Part shown: piece after piece, positions 1 through 9,782 of the stretch | Position numbering within the stretch: the first letter of the stretch is position 1 | How the letters are laid out: every line of letters begins with the position of its first letter | NCBI GenBank assembly: GCA_018817005.1 | Contig: JAHIUF010000078.1 | Coordinates: forward strand, 1-39,777 | Length of the DNA stretch: 39,777 bases | Reading direction: 5' to 3' | Source of the DNA: Nanobdellota archaeon | GTDB taxonomy: Archaea > Nanobdellota > Nanobdellia > Woesearchaeales > GCA-2686295 | The notes under the pieces: model-generated | Told to the model about the DNA's origin: nothing | Seen by the model: only the letters and a program-made list of their open reading frames with translations | Databases searched by the model: none | Position numbers and translations under genes: made by a program

Positions 1-156
1 AAACAACGAACAAATGAAAAAATACGCAAAAAAAAGAATGAATGCATAGCTAAAGCCATGCAAAAACAATTTTTCCAACCAAAAATAATCAAAAAACAAG
101 TTTTTAGAAGAATTATTACAAAGAATTATCCGACACAGCAGATTTTTCACTTTTAA
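1..156 (+). CDS. C-terminal tail of a Lys-rich protein truncated by the window edge
   Basis: Frame 1 is open from base 1 to TAA at 154-156 (KQRTNEKIRKKKNECIAKAMQKQFFQPKIIKKQVFRRIITKNYPTQQIFHF*). Short, so it could be fortuitous. Confidence 0.35.
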   Translation, partial: KQRTNEKIRKKKNECIAKAMQKQFFQPKIIKKQVFRRIITKNYPTQQIFHF

Positions 157-201
157 ATAAAAAAACAAAATTTAAATATTATTTGTTGTTAAAAAATAAT
201 T

Positions 202-2874
202 ATGGATTTTTGTGGGAAGGGGGTGAATGAAGTTTTTGAACTTCTTAAAACATCTGAACAAGGATTGTCAAATTCAGAGGTTGAAGAACGTTTAAAAAAG
301 TTTGGTCATAATATTCTTGTTGAGAAAAAAAAAGAATCTCTTTTTCATAAGTTTTTAATGCAATTTACTGATATGCTTGTTATTATATTAATAATAGCTG
401 CGGTTATTTCTTTTTTTCTTGGGGAATATACTGATGGTTCGGTAATTTTGTTCATTGTCGTTCTTAATGCTTTTATTGGTTTTTTTCAGGAGTTCAAGGC
501 TGAGAGGGCTCTTGAAGCTTTAAAAGCAATGATTCATCCTGTTGCTGTTGTTATGAGGGGTGGTCAAAAAAAGGAAATTTCTGTTGGTGATTTGGTTCCG
601 GGTGATATTATTGTTCTTGAGGAGGGTGCTAAGATTCCTGCTGATGCAAGGGTTTTTGATGTTGCTGAATTAAGATGTGATGAAGCTATTCTTACAGGAG
701 AGAGTACTCCTCAACATAAGTCGGTTGATGCTATTGAAGGTGTTTATATTTCACCTGCTGATATGGATAACATGGTTTTTATGGGGACTGCAGTTACTCA
801 TGGTCGAGGTAGGGCGATTGTTGTTAATACAGGCATGAAAACTGAGTTTGGAAAAATTGCAGGTCTTACTGCTAATATTGAAGAAGAAAAAAGTCCTCTT
901 AAAAAAGAACTTTTCAATGTTGGTAAGTTTATTGCTAAGGCAACTCTTGTTACTTGTTTATTGATATTTTTATTTGGATTAATTAGCGGTAATGGTTTAT
1001 TTGAGATGTTTATGTTTGCTGTATCTTTAGCTGTTGCCGCAGTTCCTGAGGGTCTTCCTGCAACTGTTACTATTGCTCTTGCGCTTGGTGTTCAGCGTAT
1101 GGCTAAAAAGAAAGCTATTATTCGAAAGCTTGCTTCGGTTGAAACTTTAGGCAGTACAACAGTTATTTGTTCTGATAAGACAGGAACAATTACTAAGAAT
1201 GAGATGACTGTGACTGAAGTTTTTGTTGATGATACTGTTATTTCAGTTGCGGGTTCTGGTTATATTCCTGAAGGTGATTTTTCTTCAGAGTCACATAATC
1301 TTTCTTATTTATTGCAGGCATCGGTTTTGTGTAATGATTCCAGTCTTAATAGGTCGGATGATGATGTTTGGAAAGTTTTGGGTGATCCAACTGAGGGTGC
1401 TTTGGTTGTTGCAGCTTTAAAAAAAGGTTTGAATGTTGACTCTTTAAGAGATTCTTATAAACGTATTTTTGAAATTCCTTTTGATTCATCCCGAAAAATG
1501 ATGACTACTATTAATGAATCTGCTGAACAAAAAACTGCTTTTGTTAAGGGTGCACCAGATTTTATTTTATCTAACTGTTCGAAAATAAATATTAATGGTG
1601 AAATAGTTGATATGAGTTCTGAAATGCGAGATAAGATTTCTAATCAAAATATTAAAATGGCTGGTAATGCTCTTAGGGTTTTAGGTTTTGCTTATAGAGA
1701 TTGTTCTGGCTGGCAGGAGTTTTCTGCTGTTGAGAATAATCTTATTTTTTTAGGGCTTGTTGGTATGATTGATCCTCCTCGTCCGGAAGTTGCTGATGCT
1801 GTTAAGATTTGTAAACAAGCAGGTATTAGAATAATTGTTATAACTGGTGATTTTGGTATTACTGCTAAGGCTATTGCTGAAAAACTTGGTATTGCTAATT
1901 CTGACACTAAGGTTATTACAGGTATTGAGTTGAATAATATATCGGATAATAATTTAAAGAAAGAGCTTGATAATAATGTTATTTTTGCTAGAGTTAGTCC
2001 TGAGCATAAGTTAAGGATTGTTTCCTTGTTTCGTGATAAAGGAGAGGTTGTTGCAGTTACTGGTGATGGTGTTAATGATGCTCCTGCTTTGAAACGTGCA
2101 GATATTGGTGTTGCTATGGGCATTACCGGTACTGATGTTTCCAAAGAGGCTTCTGATATGGTTTTACTGGATGATTCTTTTGCAACAATTGTTTCTGCAG
2201 TTTATGAGGGTCGTTCTATTTATGATGATATTAAAAAATTTTTACGTTATATTTTTTCTTCTAATCTTGGTGAGCTTTCAACTGTCATTCTTAGTATGCT
2301 CTTTTTTCCTGGTTTTTTGATGATTTCTGCAATTCAGATTCTTTGGATTAATCTCGTTACTGATGTTTTACCGGCTCTTGCTTTAGGTGTTGAGCCTCCT
2401 GAATCAGATATTATGCAAAGGCCTCCTCGTAAGTCTTCTGAGCGGATGATGAATAAAAAATCTTTTTTTGATTGGCTTGTTACAGGTATTTTAATTAGTA
2501 TTGGTGTGATTCTTATTTTTGCTTTTAATAAAAGTGATCTTGCTAGAGCTGGCACTATGGCTTTTTGTTTACTTATGATGTTTCAAATGGTTAATGTTTT
2601 TAATTGTCGAGCTGAGAAGAAGTCTCTTTTTCAGCTAGGTTTTTTTTCAAATATAAAACTTATTGGTGCTATTGGATTATCTTTGGTTTTTCAATTGTTG
2701 GTTGTTTATATTCCTTTTTTACAACGTATCTTCAATACGTCATCTCTTGCTTTCTTTGATTGGTTGATTGTTGTTGGTGTTGCTTTATTGATTTTCGTGT
2801 ATGATGAGTTAAAGAAGTTGGTTTTTCGTTTAGTTAAAAAATCAAGATTAAGGACCGTAGTTTCATCTGTTTAG
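202..2874 (+). CDS. P-type cation-translocating ATPase, Ca2+/PMR1/SERCA-like (P2A/P2B)
   Basis: 890 aa; phosphorylation motif ICSDKTGTITKNEMTV, TGES, PEGLP in TM4, GDGVNDAPALKRADIGVAMG. Confidence 0.95.
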   Translation: MDFCGKGVNEVFELLKTSEQGLSNSEVEERLKKFGHNILVEKKKESLFHKFLMQFTDMLVIILIIAAVISFFLGEYTDGSVILFIVVLNAFIGFFQEFKAERALEALKAMIHPVAVVMRGGQKKEISVGDLVPGDIIVLEEGAKIPADARVFDVAELRCDEAILTGESTPQHKSVDAIEGVYISPADMDNMVFMGTAVTHGRGRAIVVNTGMKTEFGKIAGLTANIEEEKSPLKKELFNVGKFIAKATLVTCLLIFLFGLISGNGLFEMFMFAVSLAVAAVPEGLPATVTIALALGVQRMAKKKAIIRKLASVETLGSTTVICSDKTGTITKNEMTVTEVFVDDTVISVAGSGYIPEGDFSSESHNLSYLLQASVLCNDSSLNRSDDDVWKVLGDPTEGALVVAALKKGLNVDSLRDSYKRIFEIPFDSSRKMMTTINESAEQKTAFVKGAPDFILSNCSKININGEIVDMSSEMRDKISNQNIKMAGNALRVLGFAYRDCSGWQEFSAVENNLIFLGLVGMIDPPRPEVADAVKICKQAGIRIIVITGDFGITAKAIAEKLGIANSDTKVITGIELNNISDNNLKKELDNNVIFARVSPEHKLRIVSLFRDKGEVVAVTGDGVNDAPALKRADIGVAMGITGTDVSKEASDMVLLDDSFATIVSAVYEGRSIYDDIKKFLRYIFSSNLGELSTVILSMLFFPGFLMISAIQILWINLVTDVLPALALGVEPPESDIMQRPPRKSSERMMNKKSFFDWLVTGILISIGVILIFAFNKSDLARAGTMAFCLLMMFQMVNVFNCRAEKKSLFQLGFFSNIKLIGAIGLSLVFQLLVVYIPFLQRIFNTSSLAFFDWLIVVGVALLIFVYDELKKLVFRLVKKSRLRTVVSSV

Positions 2875-2909
2875 AATTTGTTTGTTATTGATTTTATTAG
2901 GTTTCGTAT

Positions 2910-2972
2910 TTATTCTTCCTCTTCTTCGCAATCTTCATATAGGACTCCTTCCGAACCTATTTTCCAAGTCAT
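2910..2972 (-). other. Candidate 20-aa acidic microprotein MTWKIGSEGVLYEDCEEEEE
   Basis: ATG at 2972-2970, TAA at 2912-2910. SD-like GAGGGG a few nt upstream and TATA-like TTTATAAATA further upstream on the minus strand. Confidence 0.3.
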
Positions 2973-3039
2973 TTATATCCCCTCTTGAATTATATGATAT
3001 CATCATACTTCGTTATTTATAAATTTTTTCATTTTGAAA

Positions 3040-3145
3040 ATCGAAACATACAACATTATCATGTTGAAATTTGATTTTTCTAAAAAAATCGAAACATACA
3101 ACATTATCATGTTGAAATTTGATTTTTCTAAAAAAATCGAAACAT
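3040..3145. repeat. Perfect 48-bp tandem repeat, two copies plus a 10-bp partial third
   Basis: atcgaaacatacaacattatcatgttgaaatttgatttttctaaaaaa at 3040-3087 and 3088-3135; third partial copy atcgaaacat at 3136-3145. Each contains the palindrome CAACAT-TATC-ATGTTG. Confidence 0.97.
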
Positions 3146-3152
3146 TTAAATA
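3136..3152 (+). promoter_or_regulatory. Archaeal BRE/TATA promoter
   Basis: atcgaaacatttaaata(g), about 28 nt before the ATG at 3177. Matches other BRE/TATA-like elements in the window (7046, 15244, 30221). Confidence 0.7.
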
Positions 3153-3176
3153 GATGTTGTTACACATCAGTGATAA

Positions 3177-3890
3177 ATGACCAACATTATTATTGAACCA
3201 AGAAGTGGCTTCTCAAAAAAAATCGCTCGTAAAGCAGTTATGAGAGATTTTACAATGCAGGATATATTCAATATTCCGCGCATAAAACAACAATTAACAG
3301 AAGAAAATATTGAATCATTATTCTTAGAAGTTGACTATGCACAAATGTCTGAACACCCAGATGTTCATGACGATATATGCAAATACTCTATTTATGGTAT
3401 AAGCAATACCGGTAATTTAGTCTATATTGATGAGTTTCCTTTCTGGAACAATGATAATAAATTCGCATCACCAGTAAAACATAGAGACATCCTGACAGCA
3501 AGATACCTCTTTGTAGAAAAAGAATATCTGGAACCGATAATAGATAACATTGCAAACACAGAATTTATTATTCCTGCAAGAAATGAAATTATGCAAGAAA
3601 AAATGATTAGGCTTTTCTGTCCAGATGGTGAAATGGATAAGTTCATAGATGAATGGAAAAATGACATAACTCCTAAAATTTATAAAATGACAAAAAATGC
3701 TGCTGATGTGAAAGAAACACACGCTGAAATTAAAGATTGCTTTAACGAAATACTAGCAAAAATAGGGGAGTATATTAAACTAAAAGAAAATGTTTTTAAT
3801 CATAATGAAGGCTTTTATGTCATGGAATGTCACCAAAAAGCAGGTATTGCCCTTGCAAATTTAGACTCGCTTGTCAACAAACTTTTTTAA
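3177..3890 (+). CDS. Hypothetical protein (237 aa)
   Basis: Long ORF with its own promoter; no family recognised. Confidence 0.8.
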   Translation: MTNIIIEPRSGFSKKIARKAVMRDFTMQDIFNIPRIKQQLTEENIESLFLEVDYAQMSEHPDVHDDICKYSIYGISNTGNLVYIDEFPFWNNDNKFASPVKHRDILTARYLFVEKEYLEPIIDNIANTEFIIPARNEIMQEKMIRLFCPDGEMDKFIDEWKNDITPKIYKMTKNAADVKETHAEIKDCFNEILAKIGEYIKLKENVFNHNEGFYVMECHQKAGIALANLDSLVNKLF

Positions 3891-3913
3891 ACTAATACTA
3901 TTTCTAAAAATTC

Positions 3914-5599
3914 ATGAAAGAAGAAAAATACTTTGTAGAACTAATAAGATTCGTAAAAAAAGAAAAGCCTACAAAGAAACAAATAAACAACAAAAAAATT
4001 GAATTATGCTCTAAATATAAAATTAAAAAAATCCCAACAAATATAGAAGTTTTATGCAACTGCAAACAAAAAGATATGGATTTCTTAAAGAAATACCTGC
4101 AAACAAAACCAACAAGAACCATCAGCGGAGTTGCAGTACTTGCAGTAATGACAAGGCCGTATCCTTGTCCACACGGAAAATGCACATATTGTCCAGGTGG
4201 TGTTGACAGCGAGTTCGGAAACGTACCTCAATCATACACAGGCAGAGAGCCATCAACCATGAGAGGGATGAGAAACAACTACGATGCATACAGAATAATA
4301 TTTAACAGACTCGAACAATACATTGTTCTTGGTCAAAACCCTGAAAAAGCAGAAGTGATAATCATGGGCGGAACATTTCCATCATTTCCAAAAGATTATC
4401 AAGAAGAAACAGTTACAAATATATTCAAAGCATTAAATGATTTTTCTAAGAACTTCTACAAGGGCAGTGAATTAAATCTAAAAAAATTCAGAGAATTTTT
4501 TGAACTGCCAGGAACTGTGAATGACAAGAATCGAGAAGAAAGAATAATGACAAGGGTTCTAAAATTAAAAATAGAAAATAAAAAAAGCCTAAAAAAAGAA
4601 CAAGAAATAAATGAAAAAGCACAAGTAAGATGTGTAGGCTTAACCGTTGAAACAAGACCAGACTATGGACTTCTAGAACATGGAAATGAACTGCTCGAAT
4701 TTGGTTGTACAAGAATAGAACTAGGCATACAAACAACCGATGACGCTATTTTAAAAAGAATCAATCGCGGATATGATGAAAAAACAGCGATTAAATCAAT
4801 AAAGACCCTTAAAGATCTCGGATTTAAACTAAATTTTCATATGATGCCTGGACTGCCAGGCTCCAGTAACAAAAAAGATGTAAACATCATGAAAGAACTC
4901 TTCAAAAATCCTGATTACCAACCAGACATGCTAAAGATATATCCAACAATGGTTCTCAAAGGAACAAAACTATACGATGAGTTTAAAGACAAAAAATATA
5001 CGCCAATAACAACTGATGAGGCAGCCGAAATAATAACCAAATCAAAGAAATATATTCCAAAATACTGCAGAGTGATGCGAGTGCAAAGAGACATACCTAC
5101 AAAAATGACGATAGCAGGTGTTGACAGAACAAATCTCAGACAATACATAGATAAAAAATTATTAGAAAATAAACAAAAATGCTTTTGTATAAGGTGTCGT
5201 GAAATAAAAGACAGAGAAATTAAAGGAAAGATGAAATTTGAGATTATCAAGTACAAGGCTTCGCAAGGAAAAGAATATTTTATATCTCTTGTTGATGAAA
5301 AAGATTATCTTTTAGGCTTTTGCAGACTCAGACTTCCAAATCAAAGTCTTAGACCAGAAATAACACTCAAGACAGGAATTATAAGAGAATTACACATCTA
5401 TGGTGCAGCAACTGGACTCGGTAAATCTGGAGATGTTCAACATAAAGGATTTGGTGCAAAATTATTATCCAAAGCTGAAGAAATAGCGAGAAAAGAGAAA
5501 AGAGAAAAAATTGTTATTATAAGTGGTGTTGGAGTTCGTAGTTACTATCAAAAATTTGGTTATAAAAAAGAAGGTCCATACATGGTAAAATTACTTTAA
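3914..5599 (+). CDS. elp3: tRNA uridine(34) acetyltransferase / Elp3 (radical SAM + GNAT)
   Basis: MTRPYPCPHGKCTYCPGG, REPSTMRGMRNNYDAY, GGTFPSFP, ELGIQT, and C-terminal GNAT LHIYG...QHKGFGAKLLSKAEEIA. Confidence 0.95.
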   Translation: MKEEKYFVELIRFVKKEKPTKKQINNKKIELCSKYKIKKIPTNIEVLCNCKQKDMDFLKKYLQTKPTRTISGVAVLAVMTRPYPCPHGKCTYCPGGVDSEFGNVPQSYTGREPSTMRGMRNNYDAYRIIFNRLEQYIVLGQNPEKAEVIIMGGTFPSFPKDYQEETVTNIFKALNDFSKNFYKGSELNLKKFREFFELPGTVNDKNREERIMTRVLKLKIENKKSLKKEQEINEKAQVRCVGLTVETRPDYGLLEHGNELLEFGCTRIELGIQTTDDAILKRINRGYDEKTAIKSIKTLKDLGFKLNFHMMPGLPGSSNKKDVNIMKELFKNPDYQPDMLKIYPTMVLKGTKLYDEFKDKKYTPITTDEAAEIITKSKKYIPKYCRVMRVQRDIPTKMTIAGVDRTNLRQYIDKKLLENKQKCFCIRCREIKDREIKGKMKFEIIKYKASQGKEYFISLVDEKDYLLGFCRLRLPNQSLRPEITLKTGIIRELHIYGAATGLGKSGDVQHKGFGAKLLSKAEEIARKEKREKIVIISGVGVRSYYQKFGYKKEGPYMVKLL

Positions 5600-6829
5600 C
5601 TTCTTAATTCTGACTCTTTCAATGAATTCTTCGCCAATCTCTTCAATAAAGAACAAATGTTTACCAATCTTTAATTCTTTTCCTCTCGGAGGCAGTTGTT
5701 TGTATTTATGAATTAAATAATCACTTAAAGTTGCAAATTTTTCAGGAATGCTCATTTGAAAAAAAGAATTAATATAGTTCGGTGGTGTTTCACCATCCAC
5801 AAGGATAGTGTTTTTATCTATTCTCATCAGTTTACTAGGCGTAACATCGAACTCGTCAATTATTTCCCCCACAATCTCTTCTATAAGGTCTTCAATTGTA
5901 ACAATGCCTGTAATTCGCTTTTTTTTATTGATTACTACAGCCATATGGGTGTGGCGCTCTTGAAATATCTTGAACAAGTCATCGATTATGACATTTTCAT
6001 TTATAAACAATGGTTTAACACCTATATCTCGCAGTCTTGCGTCATAATCTTTATTATGAATTGCTTCTAATATGTCTTTGAAATGGATTACTGCGATAAT
6101 CTTATCAAGTGAACCCAAATACAAAGGAATTCTTGAATAAGGACATTGTGCAACGAAAGCCAAAACTTCTTTTACTGTCATATTTGCGTTAAGAGCGAAA
6201 ACTTTTTTTCTTCGAGTCATCACTTCTTTCGCAGTTATATCATTGAATTTCAAAACATTTGTTAAAAGTTTTTTTTCCTGCTTCTCAATCACATTTTGTT
6301 CAGCAGTTATATCAAAAGCAGTTTTTAATTCTTCTTCTGTTAAAACAAACTTCTTACCGGAAGTTTTTCCAAACAATCTTAATGTTTTGTTTGTCAACCA
6401 TTCTAATACAATAACTATTGGAAACAGAATCTTTTGAAAAATCAAAAGTGGCTTTGAAACTTTTAATGAAACGCTTTCAAAATAAGTACTAGCATAAGCT
6501 TTAGGAATTATCTCTCCAAATATGAGTATTAGTAAAGTCATAACTCCAACAGCAATACCTATACCTTTAGAACCAAACAAGTCTGTCGCAATGATTGTTG
6601 CAAGAACACTAGCCGAAATGTTTACCACGTTATTTCCTATGAGAATAGTGATAATCATTCTTCTGGGCTTGTTTTTTAATTTTGAAAGTGCTTCTGCACC
6701 TTTCTTTTTTTGTTTTAAGAAATGTCTGACTTTAAGTTTTGAAACAGATACGAGAGCGATTTCTACTCCGGAGAAAAAGCCTGATAGAATCAAAAGCATG
6801 ATTAGTGTTATTATTTGCCAAATAAGCAT
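5591..6829 (-). CDS. DUF21 (CNNM) transmembrane / CBS domain / CorC-HlyC family protein
   Basis: N-terminal DUF21 TM domain (FSGVEIALVSVSKLKVRHFL), CBS pair (VMTRRKKVFALNANMTVKEVL...; GIVTIEDLIEEIVGEIIDEFD), CorC_HlyC C-terminus. 3' end overlaps elp3 by 9 bp tail-to-tail. Confidence 0.93.
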   Translation of the reverse strand: MLIWQIITLIMLLILSGFFSGVEIALVSVSKLKVRHFLKQKKKGAEALSKLKNKPRRMIITILIGNNVVNISASVLATIIATDLFGSKGIGIAVGVMTLLILIFGEIIPKAYASTYFESVSLKVSKPLLIFQKILFPIVIVLEWLTNKTLRLFGKTSGKKFVLTEEELKTAFDITAEQNVIEKQEKKLLTNVLKFNDITAKEVMTRRKKVFALNANMTVKEVLAFVAQCPYSRIPLYLGSLDKIIAVIHFKDILEAIHNKDYDARLRDIGVKPLFINENVIIDDLFKIFQERHTHMAVVINKKKRITGIVTIEDLIEEIVGEIIDEFDVTPSKLMRIDKNTILVDGETPPNYINSFFQMSIPEKFATLSDYLIHKYKQLPPRGKELKIGKHLFFIEEIGEEFIERVRIKKLK

Positions 6830-6945
6830 TTCTTTTTTGCACCTAAATTATTATGATAAATAACAATATTAGCTATTAATATATAAACCTTTTTAATAAA
6901 TAGAATATGACGATAGTTATTGGATTGCTTTTCACATTCTATTGT

Positions 6946-6987
6946 CTAAAGGAAATTATTATTAGTCTAATTTTTAATTTCCTTTAG
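6946..6987. repeat. 13-bp perfect inverted repeat (hairpin)
   Basis: CTAAAGGAAATTA (6946-6958) / TAATTTCCTTTAG (6975-6987), 16-nt loop. A second palindrome ATCAAAAATTTTGAT lies at 6995-7009. Confidence 0.9.
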
Positions 6988-7090
6988 TAAAATCATCAAA
7001 AATTTTGATTGAAAAATGACAAAAATCATATCTACTTTAAAATAGAAACATTTTTATATTTATGATTTCCTTGATTTATAGGGTGTTTAA

Positions 7091-8704
7091 TTGTCTAAAA
7101 CAAATAAAAACTATTGGTCAAAATCAGATTTACGAGTTCATAAATTTCTGAAAAAACAAGAACAAAAAGTCGCTCGAACCCAAGATTATAGAAATAAAAG
7201 AAGAAAAGAGTTGTTCAAAACATCAATAATCGCTCTTTTGACAGGAGCACTTTTAACAACTGTTGCTTTTGAACGAAAAGAAATTAGCAGTGCTGTAAGG
7301 TATAATTGGCGCTACAATTTCATTTCCAAACAAGCTGTAGAAGAAGTTTGTTCTAACCCATCCGAACTTATAGAACCAATAATAAAAAATTCCGAAAACA
7401 CATTTGCAGATTATGACTTTGAAAATCTTATTCTAAATAAAGACGCAACATTTTCTGAACAAGAACTAAAAGTTGCTTGCATGATACATCAATACAACAA
7501 TGATTATTGGGGTGAAAAAAATAATCTTACAATTTCAGAAGAAAGGATTCTGTTTACAATTATCAAAGAAAGAGATTTCTTATCAGAAGACTTATCAGGC
7601 ATAAAAAGATCTCTTGTTAGGGATTCTACAAAAACATTGGAAGAATTACTGATAGAAAAAACAACGAATCAGTACATGACTCGCCCACCTTATGAAAACC
7701 CCCGCATAATAGAGATTTTGCAAGAAAAAAAGTTATATGAGAACAAAATATCAACATTATTAAACCAAGATATAACCGGAAAAACTAAAAAAACAATAAG
7801 AAAGATCTGTTCGAAATCCAATGTTTGCTTCAAGTCCACAGAAGAACTCTCAGATTATATAATCTACCAACTGTCTAATATTGAAATTTCTAAACGAAGA
7901 ATGAATGAATTAGTGTTTTTAATGAATCGTAAAATGGAACTGGAAGAAGAACTAAACATAAGACTTGCTTTGACAAACATGAGAATCGCAAAAGATAAAG
8001 GTGCAATAAGTGTTAATCAAATGCTGTTTTTCTTAATAGGGGATTATGAGGGGTTATTCGCGTACAAACAAATTGTTGCTCAGAACTGGAATGAGTCGAT
8101 TGCTATGAAATATCACTCTCTGAACAAAATTGTTCAGTCATTAGTCAAAAAACAATATCAAATAAATCAAAATTATCAAAAAATCCAATTCAAACAATTA
8201 TCATATAAGTTTCAATCACCAATCAAAGACCCTATGATGAAAGAAATCGGAGACTTCGGAACAAAAAGAACCAGGAAAAACGGATCTGAGGCAACACACA
8301 CAGGTATTGACTTATATAACATTAACCCAACAGACCTAAGGGCGAAAATTGGAACTCCCGTATACCCTGCGGCTGAAGGATACATTAAACATGTTGATGA
8401 AGATGAAGGCGGATACGGAAACATAGTTATATTATGGCATGATGGTAAAACAACAACTATTTATGGACACTTACAAAACGACGAATATTTTCGAGCATTA
8501 AAAGAAAAACAACTCAAAGGAGAACTATACCTTACAATCAATGATAGAATCGGAAGCGTAGGGACAACAGGAAACATTCCCATGTACGATGAACAATACG
8601 GCTATCCGCACCTGCATTTTGAATGTCAGATAGGTGGAATTGAAAAAAACCCTTTGCTTTTCTTGAATCAAGAACCAAAAATAATCCGTAATTTACATCA
8701 ATAA
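7091..8704 (+). CDS. Membrane-anchored M23 (LytM-like) metallopeptidase with coiled-coil stalk
   Basis: TTG start; N-terminal TM (TSIIALLTGALLTTVAF). M23 zinc motifs HTGIDLY, YGHL, YPHLHFE present. Confidence 0.88.
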   Translation: MSKTNKNYWSKSDLRVHKFLKKQEQKVARTQDYRNKRRKELFKTSIIALLTGALLTTVAFERKEISSAVRYNWRYNFISKQAVEEVCSNPSELIEPIIKNSENTFADYDFENLILNKDATFSEQELKVACMIHQYNNDYWGEKNNLTISEERILFTIIKERDFLSEDLSGIKRSLVRDSTKTLEELLIEKTTNQYMTRPPYENPRIIEILQEKKLYENKISTLLNQDITGKTKKTIRKICSKSNVCFKSTEELSDYIIYQLSNIEISKRRMNELVFLMNRKMELEEELNIRLALTNMRIAKDKGAISVNQMLFFLIGDYEGLFAYKQIVAQNWNESIAMKYHSLNKIVQSLVKKQYQINQNYQKIQFKQLSYKFQSPIKDPMMKEIGDFGTKRTRKNGSEATHTGIDLYNINPTDLRAKIGTPVYPAAEGYIKHVDEDEGGYGNIVILWHDGKTTTIYGHLQNDEYFRALKEKQLKGELYLTINDRIGSVGTTGNIPMYDEQYGYPHLHFECQIGGIEKNPLLFLNQEPKIIRNLHQ

Positions 8705-8753
8705 GGTCAAATTACTAACCTTTAAAAACAACTACGTTTTCTATCAAGAAATC

Positions 8754-9713
8754 ATGCTTGAACCAATACCTGGAAGAGAAAAAATATTAATAAAAGACGC
8801 GTTTATAGAGCGTTATAAAAAACTTCTTGGAAAAGATTACGATAAATTCATGGATTATTCTTTAGCATACATAAAAAAAAGTATTCGTATAAACACACTA
8901 AAAGCAAAAATTTCTGATGTAAAAAAAAAGTTATCAGTAAATTGGAACCTTAAACAAGTACCCTGGTGCAAAGAAGGATTTTGGGTTGAGTATAAAAATG
9001 AAAAACGATTTGACATAGGAAATATTCCTGAGCATCAACTAGGGCAAATATATGTTCAGGACGCAGCAAGCATGATTCCTGCGATTGTTTTAAATCCAAA
9101 ACCAGGAGATGTAGTTTTAGATATGTGCGCTGCACCAGGCAGTAAAACAACACAAATTGCTCAGTACATGAAAAATGAAGGATTATTGGTTTCAAATGAT
9201 AATCAAGGGAAAAGACTTAAAGCCCTTGGTTTGAACACACAGCGATGCGGAGTTTCAAACTGCATTGTAACACACCAACAAGGCCACTGGTTTAAAAAAA
9301 TGGCGTTTGACAAAATCCTCGTAGATGCGCCTTGCAGTGGAACAGGAACAATTAGGCGTTCACTAAAAACCTTGCAGATGTGGAGTCCTCATCTTGTTCG
9401 AAAAATGGCCGGAATACAAAAAGGATTGGTCGAAGCAGCATTCATGGCTTTAAAACCAGGAGGGGTAATGGTTTACAGCACTTGTACACAAGAACCTGAA
9501 GAAAATGAAGCTCTAGTCTCTTGGCTTTTAAATAGATACCCTGATGCATCTTTGGAAGATATAAAATTAAACATAAACCGAAGTAAAGCAATAACTTCTT
9601 TCGATGACCTAAAGATTCGACCTGAAGCAGAAAAATGTCTTCGAATATATCCCTTTGACAATGACACCGAAGGCTTCTTTATCGCCAAGATAAAGAAACC
9701 CCAAAAGAAATGA
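8754..9713 (+). CDS. NOL1/NOP2/Sun family RNA m5C methyltransferase
   Basis: VLDMCAAPGSKTTQIAQYM, DAPCSGTGTIRR, YSTCTQEPEENEALV. Confidence 0.93.
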   Translation: MLEPIPGREKILIKDAFIERYKKLLGKDYDKFMDYSLAYIKKSIRINTLKAKISDVKKKLSVNWNLKQVPWCKEGFWVEYKNEKRFDIGNIPEHQLGQIYVQDAASMIPAIVLNPKPGDVVLDMCAAPGSKTTQIAQYMKNEGLLVSNDNQGKRLKALGLNTQRCGVSNCIVTHQQGHWFKKMAFDKILVDAPCSGTGTIRRSLKTLQMWSPHLVRKMAGIQKGLVEAAFMALKPGGVMVYSTCTQEPEENEALVSWLLNRYPDASLEDIKLNINRSKAITSFDDLKIRPEAEKCLRIYPFDNDTEGFFIAKIKKPQKK

Positions 9714-9782
9714 TTAAAAGAAATGATTAAATTTTTATTTTAGATAAGATTTTTAAAAGTATTGAACATTCTGTTTTGGACA

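Noticed and set aside
1692-2144. 150-aa antisense ORF inside the P-type ATPase
   Set aside because: Antisense shadow of a strongly conserved coding frame; no promoter or recognisable family.
2096-2320. Other short alternative-frame ORFs in the track (e.g. 2096-2320, 4915-5256, 5756-6070, 11707-12123, 14046-14480)
   Set aside because: Overlap confidently assigned genes in other frames, with composition typical of shadow ORFs.
3040-3145. 48-bp repeats as a CRISPR array
   Set aside because: Repeats are directly abutting with no variable spacers and no cas genes nearby.
9703-9728. 13-bp tandem duplication AAAAGAAATGATT across the stop codon of the RNA methyltransferase
   Set aside because: Simple slippage-type microduplication with no coding effect beyond the stop; low information.
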